This document shows positions 53,384 through 60,858 of a stretch of 60,858 nucleotides of DNA, in pieces; positions within the stretch are counted from its first letter, which is position 1, and each line of letters begins with the position of its first letter. The stretch spans positions 1-60,858 of the forward strand of contig JAMOSG010000008.1 in assembly GCA_027063225.1 (NCBI GenBank), read 5' to 3'. The notes beneath the pieces were generated by a model. That model was not told where the DNA came from. It saw only the letters and a list, made by a program, of their open reading frames with translations, and did no database searches. Made by a program: the position numbers and the translations under genes. This stretch comes from Helicobacteraceae bacterium. Its GTDB lineage: Bacteria > Campylobacterota > Campylobacteria > Campylobacterales > Sulfurimonadaceae.

Positions 53384-54021
53384 AGATATTTCACAATTTC
53401 CTCTTGCTCGTAACGAAGCTTTTGTGGTTGTGGATTGACTCTATAACCAAACGGAAGTAAAAGTGCAACTTGGTACTCTTTTGTATCGAGTTTTAAAACT
53501 TTTTCTACATTCTCTTTTTCAAATCCCTCTATTGGGCAAGAATCTATCTCTATTGTTGCTGCAGCTTGCATCATATTTGTTGCGGCTATATATGTTTGTC
53601 TTGCACTCCATGCAAAAAGTTTTTCATCATCTTCTAAAATTGGTTGTAGGTGAGAAGTGTACTTTTGTAGATAGCCATCTAGTTGTTCTTGTGTGAGTTC
53701 TCTACGTGCGAGTTGTTTTTTTACAACTCCATTTTGAGGTTTAAGATTGTTTATAGCAGCTAAGATAACAACAAGATGGGAACAAGTGGTAATTTGTGGT
53801 TGATTCCAACAAAATGGGCGAAGTTTTTCTTTAAGTTCTTGGTTTGTAATAACTAAAAACTTCCACCCCTCCATCCCAAAAGAGCTTGGGCTTAGTCTTG
53901 CTGTTTCTAAAATAAACTCTATATCTTCTTGTGGAATTTTTTTTGTTTCATCAAAAAGCTTACAAGCATGGCGAAATTGCATCGCTTCTAAAAAACACTC
54001 TTTTTTCTCTTGTTTTGTCAT
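53380..54021 (-). CDS. Nitroreductase-family FMN oxidoreductase
   Basis: 213 residues from the ATG at 54021, chosen for the AGGAG nine bases upstream; the frame is open nine codons further. ACKLFDETKKIPQEDIEFI near residue 20 and SPSSFGMEGWKFLVI near 40 match the FMN-binding core of the family. The C-terminal FGYRVNPQPQKLRY is also typical. It probably reduces quinones or nitro compounds with NAD(P)H. It converges with the methyltransferase, with a 4-base overlap. Confidence 0.88.
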   Translation of the reverse strand: MTKQEKKECFLEAMQFRHACKLFDETKKIPQEDIEFILETARLSPSSFGMEGWKFLVITNQELKEKLRPFCWNQPQITTCSHLVVILAAINNLKPQNGVVKKQLARRELTQEQLDGYLQKYTSHLQPILEDDEKLFAWSARQTYIAATNMMQAAATIEIDSCPIEGFEKENVEKVLKLDTKEYQVALLLPFGYRVNPQPQKLRYEQEEIVKYL

Positions 54022-54031
54022 AAAAAAACTC

Positions 54032-54289
54032 CTAAATTTCGTGTGCATTCCAAGCTGCTATTGCATCTGGTAGAGAGTCAAAACTTTCACTTTTTCCTAC
54101 AATGAAAACTTCATCAAAAACATAACAACTTACACGTGTATTTGGCTCAAGTAAAAAAACACCTACCTCTTCATGGGAGCGAATATCTACAAATAAAACA
54201 CGCATACCATCGATTAAGTCATTCACCTGAGGAACAACATCGTACTCAACATCTATAAGTTTTTTTCCATCTGTGTAGTAAATTGCCAT
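54032..54289 (-). CDS. Small hypothetical protein
   Basis: 85 residues, acidic and soluble, with an AGAGG site seven bases before the ATG. Sequence such as MRVLFVDIRSHEEVGVFLLE looks like a small beta-rich domain. No family is recognised. It is upstream of the nitroreductase on the same strand with 10 bases between them and is probably co-transcribed. Confidence 0.65.
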   Translation of the reverse strand: MAIYYTDGKKLIDVEYDVVPQVNDLIDGMRVLFVDIRSHEEVGVFLLEPNTRVSCYVFDEVFIVGKSESFDSLPDAIAAWNAHEI

Positions 54290-54310
54290 ACATTAGCCTC
54301 TAATTTTTAG

Positions 54311-54316
54311 TATAAT
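54311..54316 (+). promoter_or_regulatory. -10 box for the phosphatase gene
   Basis: TATAAT in TAGTATAATTGT, 25 bases before the ATG at 54341. Confidence 0.5.
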
Positions 54317-54340
54317 TGTAGCAAAAAATGGACCTAAAAA

Positions 54341-54775
54341 ATGAAATCGATTCTCTTTGTATGTTTAGGAAATATTTGTCGCTCCCCTTTAGCTGAAGCA
54401 ATAGCGAGGGAGTACATTAAGAAAAATTCTTTAGATATTGTAGTAGATTCTGCTGGAACTGGGAGTTGGCATATAGGTGAAGCTCCTTGTGAGAACTCTA
54501 TAAAAGTAGCAAAAAAACATGGTATAGATATCTCTATGCTTCGTGCACGTCAAGTAACAAAACAAGATTTTGAGAGGTTTGAGCTTATAGTTGCACTTGA
54601 TAGCTCAAACTATGCAGATTTAAAAGCTATGGGTGCTTCAAATTTAGTAAAACTTGGGGAGTATGGTTACAATGGCGAAGATGTGCCAGACCCATACTTT
54701 TTTAATGGATTTGAAGGGTTTGAGAAAGTTTTTACTATGATAGAGAGTTGTGTTGTTAATTTATTAAAACCTTAA
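54341..54775 (+). CDS. Low-molecular-weight protein tyrosine phosphatase
   Basis: 144 residues with the CX5R active-site loop CLGNICRS (Cys8, Arg14), the catalytic Asp in DPYF near residue 114, and normal family length. In other bacteria these enzymes often control polysaccharide-export tyrosine kinases. No such kinase is seen here, and the Kps system does not normally use one, so a link to the capsule is unsupported. Confidence 0.92.
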   Translation: MKSILFVCLGNICRSPLAEAIAREYIKKNSLDIVVDSAGTGSWHIGEAPCENSIKVAKKHGIDISMLRARQVTKQDFERFELIVALDSSNYADLKAMGASNLVKLGEYGYNGEDVPDPYFFNGFEGFEKVFTMIESCVVNLLKP

Positions 54776-54825
54776 ACTTCAAAACTTGTTTATAAAGCTT
54801 GCTTTATTATAGAGAGTTTTTTTGG

Positions 54826-54831
54826 TATAAT
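54826..54831 (+). promoter_or_regulatory. -10 box for the ferredoxin-panD-ybaB run
   Basis: TATAAT in GGTATAATTTCGC, preceded by a run of seven T, 30 bases before the next ATG. A short inverted repeat ATAAAGC-TT-GCTTTAT (54792-54807) lies just upstream. Confidence 0.6.
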
Positions 54832-54860
54832 TTCGCAAATTTTTTTCAAGGATAGCTTTT

Positions 54861-55235
54861 ATGGGAATTCCTCAACCAGCGTATTATATTTTTAAGTGTG
54901 AACAATCTGCTCCTCCAGGGATGCCAAAACCATCTTGTGTTACACCACAAACACAAGATCTATTTCAGTATTTAGCTACAAAGCTAATGCAAGAGGGGAT
55001 TATGGCAACAGTTCAGCCGATTCGTACATCTTGTATGAACAGATGTCAATCTGGTCCAGTTATGCTTGTAGAACCAGGACATACAATGTATGCAGGACTT
55101 ACAAAAGAGAAAATTGATCGTATTGTAAGTGAGCATATTATGAATGGAAATGTTGTAGAGGAATATGTAATTGACTCTGAAATGTGGGATGAACCAATCT
55201 CTCCTGCAGATATGAAAGCACAAATGGGAAGATAA
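54861..55235 (+). CDS. Thioredoxin-like [2Fe-2S] ferredoxin
   Basis: 124 residues. Cys13, Cys26, Cys58 and Cys62 give the CX12C...CX3C layout of thioredoxin-fold [2Fe-2S] ferredoxins. An AAGGAT ribosome site and a strong promoter precede it. It ends 2 bases before panD. Its electron partner is unknown. Confidence 0.85.
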   Translation: MGIPQPAYYIFKCEQSAPPGMPKPSCVTPQTQDLFQYLATKLMQEGIMATVQPIRTSCMNRCQSGPVMLVEPGHTMYAGLTKEKIDRIVSEHIMNGNVVEEYVIDSEMWDEPISPADMKAQMGR

Positions 55236-55237
55236 TT

Positions 55238-55603
55238 ATGATAATTGATATGCTCTATAGTAAAATTCATCGTGCTACTGTAACAGATGCAAACCTAAAT
55301 TATGTGGGTTCTATTACAATAGATGAGGAGCTTTTAGAAGCTTCTAAAATGCGTGTTGGACAAAAAGTTGAGATTTTAAATATCAACAATGGTGAGCGTT
55401 TTACAACTTATATTATTTTAGGTGAACGTGGTAAGCGTGATATCTGTTTAAATGGTGCAGCAGCACGTAAAGTGCATAAGGGTGATAAAGTAATTATTGT
55501 TGCTTATGCATCTTATGATGAAAAAGAGCTTCAAGATTATAAACCAACTGTTGTTTTAGTAGATGATGACAACAATATTAATGAAATTATAGAAGAGATT
55601 TAA
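55238..55603 (+). CDS. panD: Aspartate 1-decarboxylase
   Basis: A 121-residue pyruvoyl enzyme making beta-alanine for pantothenate and CoA. The self-cleavage site is Gly-Ser in [15 protein letters not shown] near residue 25. [20 protein letters not shown] matches the family core. It is closely packed between the ferredoxin and ybaB. Confidence 0.94.
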   Translation: MIIDMLYSKIHRATVTDANLNYVGSITIDEELLEASKMRVGQKVEILNINNGERFTTYIILGERGKRDICLNGAAARKVHKGDKVIIVAYASYDEKELQDYKPTVVLVDDDNNINEIIEEI

Positions 55604-55604
55604 T

Positions 55605-55913
55605 ATGTTTGGTAATATGGGTGATATGTCAAAAATGTTAGAGGGTCTGCAAGAGAGTGCTGCTAAGCTTCAAGAGGAACTTGAGTCTAAAACTTTTAGC
55701 GTTAAAAGTGGTGGTGGAATGATAGAGTTAAGTGTTAATGGTAAAGGTGAAGTGATTGACTTAAGTATTGATGATGAACTTTTAAGCGATAAAGACTCTT
55801 TGCAAATTCTTCTTATTGGTGCTATTAACGATGCAAACAAAATGGTTATGCAAAACCAACAGCAAAGTGCCATGGGAATGCTTGGAGGCATGAACCCTTT
55901 TGGAAATAAGTAG
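55605..55913 (+). CDS. YbaB/EbfC nucleoid-associated protein
   Basis: 102 residues. It has the helical N-terminus (MLEGLQESAAKLQEELESKT), the core VNGKGEVIDLSIDDELL, and a Met/Gly-rich tail. It is a small DNA-binding dimer affecting nucleoid structure. It begins one base after panD and abuts the next gene. This neighbourhood matches the Campylobacter jejuni order ybaB, PDZ protein, ispA, tkt. Confidence 0.9.
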   Translation: MFGNMGDMSKMLEGLQESAAKLQEELESKTFSVKSGGGMIELSVNGKGEVIDLSIDDELLSDKDSLQILLIGAINDANKMVMQNQQQSAMGMLGGMNPFGNK

Positions 55914-56834
55914 GTGAAAACCCTACTTTTTCTATCTCTACTTTTTTTTACCCTTTTTGCACAGAATGATTTTTTGTTGTGTAAACAAAAACTTCAAGAT
56001 TCTCACAGCTTTTACAATAACAAACTTTATTTACTTTTAGAGAATAACCTAAGAGTTTCAAGTGAACCAATTAAAGGTGAAAAAGCTTTAAAGTATGATC
56101 CTTTTTTATCTTTATACCTTTACAAAAATAAACAAAATTTTCAATACCCTTTTAGGTTTAACCATCTCCCAAAAAGAAAAAAAGCTATTATTAGCGAAAA
56201 TGTTATAAAACCAATATTTTATACACCACATCAAGTAAAACTTCTTTTAGAACCACTAAAACCAAATCCTGCCGTTGTTGTAACTCCATGTTGTTTTGTA
56301 GAGGGTATTGTTACTAAACGTGGCTATATCTCTAAAGAGTTTATAGAGCATTTTATAAACAAAGATAGTTATGGAGATATCGGTGTGCGTGTTGGTAAAG
56401 ATGCTAAAGTGATGAGTGTAGATATTTTATTTCCAAATAACCCATTTAAAAAAGGGGATAAAATTCTTTATTTGGGAAAAAAAAGGTACAACTCCATGGC
56501 AGATATTTTACTTTTAGATGCAGAACAATACATAGAAGTAACTTTACGCAGAGGTACTAAAACTTTAAAAAGAAAAGTGTATGTGCAAAAGAGGGTAGCT
56601 GGAGGGTTGCTTAGTGATACTTTCTTAGAGAAAAAAGGGCTTGTGTTTGATAAGAAATTATCTTTAATGGAGATTTTACCAAACAAGTATGGTCTTGTAC
56701 AAGGAGATAAACTTTTAAAAGTAAATGGAGTTGATGTTTTGACACAAGAGGATGTGCGTCGTGCTTTAAAACCACACAATAATCTTTTACTTTTTTGGAG
56801 AGATGGATTTGAGTTTTTTGTAAAGATAAATTAG
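55914..56834 (+). CDS. Exported PDZ-like domain protein
   Basis: 306 residues, starting at GTG directly after the ybaB stop. A signal peptide covers about residues 1-17 (KTLLFLSLLFFTLFAQ). Two PDZ-like segments are visible near residues 150-225 and 245-300 (for example NKYGLVQGDKLLKVNGVDV). There is no protease motif. It is a periplasmic or membrane-tethered protein of unknown role, in a gene order conserved in Campylobacter. Confidence 0.8.
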   Translation: MKTLLFLSLLFFTLFAQNDFLLCKQKLQDSHSFYNNKLYLLLENNLRVSSEPIKGEKALKYDPFLSLYLYKNKQNFQYPFRFNHLPKRKKAIISENVIKPIFYTPHQVKLLLEPLKPNPAVVVTPCCFVEGIVTKRGYISKEFIEHFINKDSYGDIGVRVGKDAKVMSVDILFPNNPFKKGDKILYLGKKRYNSMADILLLDAEQYIEVTLRRGTKTLKRKVYVQKRVAGGLLSDTFLEKKGLVFDKKLSLMEILPNKYGLVQGDKLLKVNGVDVLTQEDVRRALKPHNNLLLFWRDGFEFFVKIN

Positions 56835-56846
56835 ATACACTTCCAT

Positions 56847-57695
56847 ATGCAAAAATTTGAACAGTTTTTATTAGAACACTTACCAATTTCACAAAGTTTT
56901 CACCCACACTATGAAGCAGCTCTGCAAGAGATGCTCAAAGCTGGAGGAAAGCGTTTTCGTCCTGCACTTTTGCTAGGAGTTGTAAAAGCTTACAACCCTT
57001 TGATGCTCCAGAGTGCTAATTATGCTGCGTATGCAATAGAGCTTTTACATACTTACTCTTTAATTCATGATGATTTACCAGCGATGGATAACTCTCCACT
57101 TCGTCGTGGAAAGCCAACACTGCATGTCATTTATGATGAGGTAACAGCTATTTTAGTTGGAGATGCTTTAAATACATACGCGTTTGAAGTGTTAAGTAAT
57201 GCCCCTTTTTCAGATTATACAAGGGTAAAACTTATTCAAGAGCTTGCATATAATGGTGGTTTAAATGGAATGGTTTTAGGTCAAGCAATAGATTGCCATT
57301 TTGAGAATCAGCCACTAAGTGTAGAAGATATTAAATTTTTACATACAAATAAAACTGCAAAGCTTATAGCTGCATCACTCAAGATGGGGGCTATTATAGT
57401 TGGAAAAGAGGATTTAGCTAAAGAGCTTTACGATTTTGGAATAGAGCTTGGCGTTTTGTTTCAAATTCAAGATGATATTTTAGATGTCACGCAAAGTTCT
57501 CAAGAGGCTGGAAAACTTACAAATAACGATGAAGATAAAAACAGTTTTGTAACAATTTTAGGTTTAGAAAAATCGCTGGAGGAAGCAAATGCACTTGCTT
57601 CAAAACTTTTAGCACAACTTCAAACTTTTGAGACACAACTACAAGAGGAACTCTCACCACTTCTTGTAAAATATATTAACAGACATAAAGGATAA
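56847..57695 (+). CDS. ispA: Polyprenyl synthetase (farnesyl/geranyl diphosphate synthase)
   Basis: A 282-residue enzyme that condenses isoprenoid diphosphates for quinone and undecaprenyl supply. GGKRFRPALLL near residue 32, the first Asp-rich motif HDDLPAMDN near 71, and the second FQIQDDILDVT near 205 are present. It ends 2 bases before tkt. Confidence 0.94.
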   Translation: MQKFEQFLLEHLPISQSFHPHYEAALQEMLKAGGKRFRPALLLGVVKAYNPLMLQSANYAAYAIELLHTYSLIHDDLPAMDNSPLRRGKPTLHVIYDEVTAILVGDALNTYAFEVLSNAPFSDYTRVKLIQELAYNGGLNGMVLGQAIDCHFENQPLSVEDIKFLHTNKTAKLIAASLKMGAIIVGKEDLAKELYDFGIELGVLFQIQDDILDVTQSSQEAGKLTNNDEDKNSFVTILGLEKSLEEANALASKLLAQLQTFETQLQEELSPLLVKYINRHKG

Positions 57696-57697
57696 AT

Positions 57698-59614
57698 ATG
57701 AGTAATCAAATGCGTCAAAAAATGGCAGATACAATTAGATTTTTAGCAGCAGATATGGTACAACAAGCGAACAGTGGACACCCAGGTGCTCCAATGGGTC
57801 TTGCTGATATTGCAGTAGTTTTAAGTGAACATCTTCGCCATAACCCTAAAAATCCTTCGTGGCTCAATCGTGATAGATTAGTTTTTTCTGGTGGACACGG
57901 AACTGGGCTTATTTATTCTCTTTATTATCTTTGGGGATATGGTTTAGAGATAGAAGATTTAAAAAACTTCCGTCAGTTAGATTCTAAAACACCAGGGCAT
58001 CCAGAGTATGGACACACTGCAGGCGTTGAGATAACAACAGGACCACTTGGACAAGGTGTTGCAAATGCAGTTGGTTTTGCAATGGCTGCAAAATTTATGG
58101 GTGCACAAGTAAATAGTGAAACTGCAAATGTGATTGACCATAATGTGTATTGTTTATGTGGAGATGGAGATTTAGAAGAGGGGATTAGCTATGAAGCTTG
58201 TTCAATTGCAGGGCATAATAAGTTAGATAATCTTATTATGATTTATGATTCAAATCGTATTACAATTGAAGGTTCAACAGATTTAAGTATTAGTGAAAAT
58301 ATTAGAGGTCGTTTTGAATCACAAGGTTGGGAAGTTCTTGAGTGTGATGGACACGATTTTGATGCGATTGACAATGCAATTGTAACTGCTAAAAAAAGTG
58401 ATAAACCTGTTTTAATTATTGCAAATACTATTATTGCAAAAGGTGCGGGTGAGTTAGAGGGAAGTCACCACTCTCATGGTGCACCACTTGGTGAAGAGGT
58501 TATTGCAAAATCAAAAGAGGCTGCTGGATTTGATTCTAGTAAGAAATTTTTTGTAGATGATGATGTACTTGCTCGTTTTAGATGTGCTGTTGAAGAGGGT
58601 GAGTTATTAGAAAAAGAGTGGAATCACTCACTTAAAACTTTACCACTTCTTGAGCAAAATGAAGCACTTGAAGCACTTTTAACAGATAATAGTGGACGCA
58701 TTGAGTGGCCAGAGTTTAGTAAAGCTGAAGCAACACGTTCAACAAATGGAAAAATTTTAAATGCAATCGCAAAAGCGATGCCAAACTTTTTAGGTGGTAG
58801 TGCAGATTTAAGTCCATCAAATAAAACATACCTAAACGATATGGGAGTTTACCCTAAAGGGCGTAATATCTACTTTGGTATTCGTGAACATGCAATGGCT
58901 TCTATTGCAAATGCAATGGCACTTTATGGTCCATTAAAACTTTTTACATCAACATTTTTTGTATTTTCAGATTACTTAAAACCAGCAGTGCGTATTGCAG
59001 CACTTACAAAGATTCAGCAATTTTTTATTTGGACACACGATAGTATTGGTGTTGGTGAAGATGGTCCAACACACCAACCAATCGAGCATCTTTCACAATT
59101 CCGCGCACTTCCAAACTTCTATGTTTGGCGTCCAGCGGATGGTGCAGAAAATGTTGTAGCGTGGCAAGTAGCACTGAGTATGAATGAGTCTCCATCTGCA
59201 TTTGTTTGTTCACGCCAAAATCTTTCAGTACTGCCAAAACCAGCTGTAGGTGAGATTGCAAAAGGTGGATATGCACTCACAAATGATGCAGATGCAACTG
59301 TTACACTTATTGCAAGTGGTAGTGAAGTGCAACTTGCCCTTGATACAAAAGCAGAGCTTGCGAAAAAAGGTGTTGTTGCAAATGTTGTAAGTGTTCCTTG
59401 TTATGATCTTTTTATTGAGCAAGATAAAGCATATATCGATTCTATAATTGCTCCAAATACAAAAAAAGTAGCAATTGAAGCTGCACGTGGACTTGAATGG
59501 TACCGTTTAGCAGATGAAGTTATTGGTATGGATAGCTTTGGTGCATCTGCTCCAGCTGGACAACTTTTTGAAAAATTTGGATTTAGCCCAGAGGCTATTA
59601 CACAAAAAATCTAA
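57698..59614 (+). CDS. tkt: Transketolase
   Basis: 638 residues, TPP-dependent. HPGAPMGLADIA near residue 28, the TPP motif GDGDLEEGISYEA near 155, and GIREHAMASIANAMALYG near 392 confirm it. It works in the pentose phosphate pathway and supplies pentose phosphates, including ribulose 5-phosphate for the CDP-ribitol enzyme. A hairpin lies after its stop. Confidence 0.96.
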   Translation: MSNQMRQKMADTIRFLAADMVQQANSGHPGAPMGLADIAVVLSEHLRHNPKNPSWLNRDRLVFSGGHGTGLIYSLYYLWGYGLEIEDLKNFRQLDSKTPGHPEYGHTAGVEITTGPLGQGVANAVGFAMAAKFMGAQVNSETANVIDHNVYCLCGDGDLEEGISYEACSIAGHNKLDNLIMIYDSNRITIEGSTDLSISENIRGRFESQGWEVLECDGHDFDAIDNAIVTAKKSDKPVLIIANTIIAKGAGELEGSHHSHGAPLGEEVIAKSKEAAGFDSSKKFFVDDDVLARFRCAVEEGELLEKEWNHSLKTLPLLEQNEALEALLTDNSGRIEWPEFSKAEATRSTNGKILNAIAKAMPNFLGGSADLSPSNKTYLNDMGVYPKGRNIYFGIREHAMASIANAMALYGPLKLFTSTFFVFSDYLKPAVRIAALTKIQQFFIWTHDSIGVGEDGPTHQPIEHLSQFRALPNFYVWRPADGAENVVAWQVALSMNESPSAFVCSRQNLSVLPKPAVGEIAKGGYALTNDADATVTLIASGSEVQLALDTKAELAKKGVVANVVSVPCYDLFIEQDKAYIDSIIAPNTKKVAIEAARGLEWYRLADEVIGMDSFGASAPAGQLFEKFGFSPEAITQKI

Positions 59615-59626
59615 TATCTCTTTTAT

Positions 59627-59654
59627 TTTTATGTCACATTTTTGTGGCATAAAA
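59627..59654 (+). terminator. Hairpin after tkt
   Basis: TTTTATGTCACA and TGTGGCATAAAA pair over 12 positions with one wobble, around a TTTT loop. The T-run is short, so termination is likely but not certain. Confidence 0.5.
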
Positions 59655-59675
59655 CCCTCTTTGTAAGGAAACCTC

Positions 59676-60572
59676 ATGAAATTTGCAGACCCAAAAAATG
59701 ATTTAGCTTTTAAAAAAATATTTGGTAGTAGTGAACATAAAAATATTTTAATCTCTTTTTTAAATAGTGTTTTAGATTTTAAAAATGAAAAAACAATTGT
59801 TGATGTAGAATTAGCAAACCCTTACCAAGTTCCAAAAATTCCAGAATTAAAAGAGACAATACTCGATATTCATGCAACCAATAAAAGTGGTGAAAAGTTT
59901 ATTGTTGAGATGCAAAGAAAAGATTTAGGAAACTTTACAAAAAGAAGTTTATACTACACCTCTAAAGCTTATGTAGAGCAACTTCCACGTGGTAATGATT
60001 ACACCTCTTTAAAAAAAGTTTATTTTATTGGAATAGTTAATTTTGAGATTTTTAGTAGTCATAATTATATCTCTCGTCATCTTATTATAAATCAAGAAAA
60101 TGCAAAACAAGATTTAGATGATTTTGAATTTGTTTTTATAGAACTTCCAAAATTTAAAAAAGAGCTACATGAACTTCAAACTATTTTAGATAAATGGATA
60201 TACTTTATAAAATATGCAAGTGATTTAACATTAATTCCAAAAGAATATGAAACTATAGAGGAGTTTAAAGAAGCATTTGAAATTGCAAAACAAACTTCGT
60301 GGGATAGTGAAGAGTTGAAAGTATATGAATATATGGCTCTCAAAGAGTTTGATGAGATAAATGCCCTAAGAACTGCCGAAGAGAAAGGTTTGCAAAAGGG
60401 GATTCAAAAAGGGATTAAACAAGGATTAGAACAGGGAATAGAACAGGGAATAGAAAAAGGTAAGCAAGAAGCACAGCTTGATATTGCTAGAAACCTTTTA
60501 AAAAATGGTGTAGATAAGCAAACTGTTATTGCAGCAACAGGACTTAGCGAAGAACTAATTGATACACTATAA
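59676..60572 (+). CDS. Rpn/PD-(D/E)XK nuclease family protein, second copy
   Basis: 298 residues, paralogous to the protein at 2808. MKFADPKNDLAFKKIFGSSE is the family start. DIHAT near residue 65 and VEMQ near 78 carry the nuclease-type residues. The C-terminus has a long repeat of GIQKG, GIKQG, GLEQG and GIEQG units (residues about 237-263), then a helical tail ending in LSEELIDTL. An AAGGAA site precedes the ATG. Family members are linked to recombination or abortive defence; a real transposase role is unproven. Confidence 0.87.
   Translation: MKFADPKNDLAFKKIFGSSEHKNILISFLNSVLDFKNEKTIVDVELANPYQVPKIPELKETILDIHATNKSGEKFIVEMQRKDLGNFTKRSLYYTSKAYVEQLPRGNDYTSLKKVYFIGIVNFEIFSSHNYISRHLIINQENAKQDLDDFEFVFIELPKFKKELHELQTILDKWIYFIKYASDLTLIPKEYETIEEFKEAFEIAKQTSWDSEELKVYEYMALKEFDEINALRTAEEKGLQKGIQKGIKQGLEQGIEQGIEKGKQEAQLDIARNLLKNGVDKQTVIAATGLSEELIDTL
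60386..60461 (+). repeat. Tandem 12-base repeat inside the second Rpn gene
   Basis: Copies of a 12-base unit such as ACAGGGAATAGA, two of them exact at about 60431-60454, code for the Gly-Ile-Glu-Gln segments. Being multiples of three, changes in copy number would lengthen or shorten the tail. Confidence 0.65.
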
Positions 60573-60606
60573 GAACTCTTGTAATTTTTTATTTTAGATA
60601 AGTAAG

Positions 60607-60632
60607 AACATAACAATTTTTATTGTTGTGTT
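60607..60632 (+). terminator. Hairpin between the Rpn and AAA-like genes
   Basis: AACATAACAAT and ATTGTTGTGTT pair with one wobble around TTTT. The -10 box TATAAT of the next gene starts at its last base (60632-60637), so terminator and promoter are adjacent. Confidence 0.5.
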
Positions 60633-60637
60633 ATAAT
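60632..60637 (+). promoter_or_regulatory. -10 box for the partial AAA-ATPase-like gene
   Basis: TATAAT in GTTATAATCTAAG, 31 bases before the ATG at 60669. Confidence 0.5.
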
Positions 60638-60668
60638 CTAAGAGATAAATTATCATAAAGGCTTCATT

Positions 60669-60858
60669 ATGCAAAAACTCCCAGTAGGAATTCAAACATT
60701 TTCAAAAATAAGAGAGCAAAACTATCTCTACATAGATAAAACAGAACTTGCATTAGATTTAATTACAAACTATCAATACTCCTTTTTATCTCGTCCACGC
60801 CGTTTTGGGAAAAGCCTTTTTTTAGATACTTTGCATAATATTTTTGAGGGGAAAAAAG
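60669..60858 (+). CDS. AAA-ATPase-like/PD-(D/E)XK family protein, 5' end only
   Basis: The first 63 codons are present and the rest is cut by the window end. The start [17 protein letters not shown], followed by YIDKT and the Walker-like [15 protein letters not shown], matches the AAA-ATPase_like family that usually ends in a PD-(D/E)XK nuclease domain. An AAAGG ribosome site precedes the ATG. Its neighbour is the Rpn-type gene, another nuclease-fold family. Confidence 0.8.
   Translation, partial: MQKLPVGIQTFSKIREQNYLYIDKTELALDLITNYQYSFLSRPRRFGKSLFLDTLHNIFEGKK

Noticed and set aside
54022-54048. Nine-codon extension of the nitroreductase
   Set aside because: It overlaps the next gene, whereas AGGAG sits correctly before the ATG at 54021.
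59676-60572. Rpn-type gene as a true insertion sequence
   Set aside because: No terminal inverted repeats or target-site duplications are visible around it, and the family is not a proven transposase.

Overview
The window is AT-rich, densely packed chromosomal DNA from a member of the Campylobacterota (formerly Epsilonproteobacteria), most likely a Sulfurimonas/Sulfuricurvum-type chemolithotroph or a close relative. This rests on four things seen in the sequence: a 14-subunit-type complex I cluster without normal NuoE/NuoF and followed by a PflA-like flagellar gene, the order ybaB-PDZ-ispA-tkt, a CetB/CetA-like energy-taxis pair, and short spacers with TATAAT-type -10 boxes. There are no rRNA or tRNA genes, no CRISPR array and no complete insertion sequence. 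Almost all bases are coding; the longest stretch without a gene is about 210 bp (10814-11023).

Layout. 1-3.7 kb: nfo (endonuclease IV), an AAA ATPase, a short gene remnant and an Rpn/PDDEXK-type nuclease. 3.7-7.2 kb (minus): one-polypeptide pyruvate:flavodoxin/ferredoxin oxidoreductase (nifJ). 7.3-10.8 kb: a stress-type protein and a P2-type cation ATPase resembling the Na,K-ATPase subgroup. 11.0-28.5 kb: nuoABCD, a tiny NuoE-position protein, a NuoF-C-terminus/GltD-like fusion, two tandem nuoG paralogues and nuoHIJKLMN, then pflA. 30.9-35.2 kb (minus): capsule export genes kpsD, kpsE, kpsT, kpsM. 35.3-44.1 kb: a CDP-ribitol-type synthase fusion, three CDP-alcohol phosphotransferase-like proteins, an exported protein that may be a beta-propeller, KpsC split into two convergent genes, and kpsS. 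44.2-48.6 kb: a diheme cytochrome c, a metallo-hydrolase, and a minus-strand dapB/trxB/thioredoxin-like/trxA operon. 48.7-56.8 kb: the taxis pair, a polytopic membrane protein divergent from a truncated globin, an orphan C5 DNA methyltransferase, a nitroreductase, a tyrosine phosphatase, a thioredoxin-like ferredoxin, panD, ybaB and a PDZ-like protein. 56.8-60.9 kb: ispA, tkt, a second Rpn-type protein, and the start of an AAA-ATPase-like gene cut by the window end.

How the parts fit. The complex I encoded here has complete membrane and Q modules, but its electron-input side is remodelled. The NuoE-position protein has no iron-sulphur ligand set, and the NuoF position holds a GltD/NfnB-like flavoprotein fused to a NuoF iron-sulphur domain that lacks one cysteine ligand. 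NuoG is duplicated and the NuoH quinone loop is divergent. Low-potential donors, for example from the nearby NifJ, or an NAD(P)H-linked reaction at the GltD-like module, are plausible inputs; this is inference.

The capsule block combines a group-2 (ABC transporter, Kps) export and Kdo-linker machinery with teichoic-acid-type chemistry: a CDP-ribitol synthase fusion and TagF-like transferases. This suggests a poly(alditol phosphate) capsule in a Gram-negative chemolithotroph. This block and the remodelled complex I are the two best candidates for new biology.
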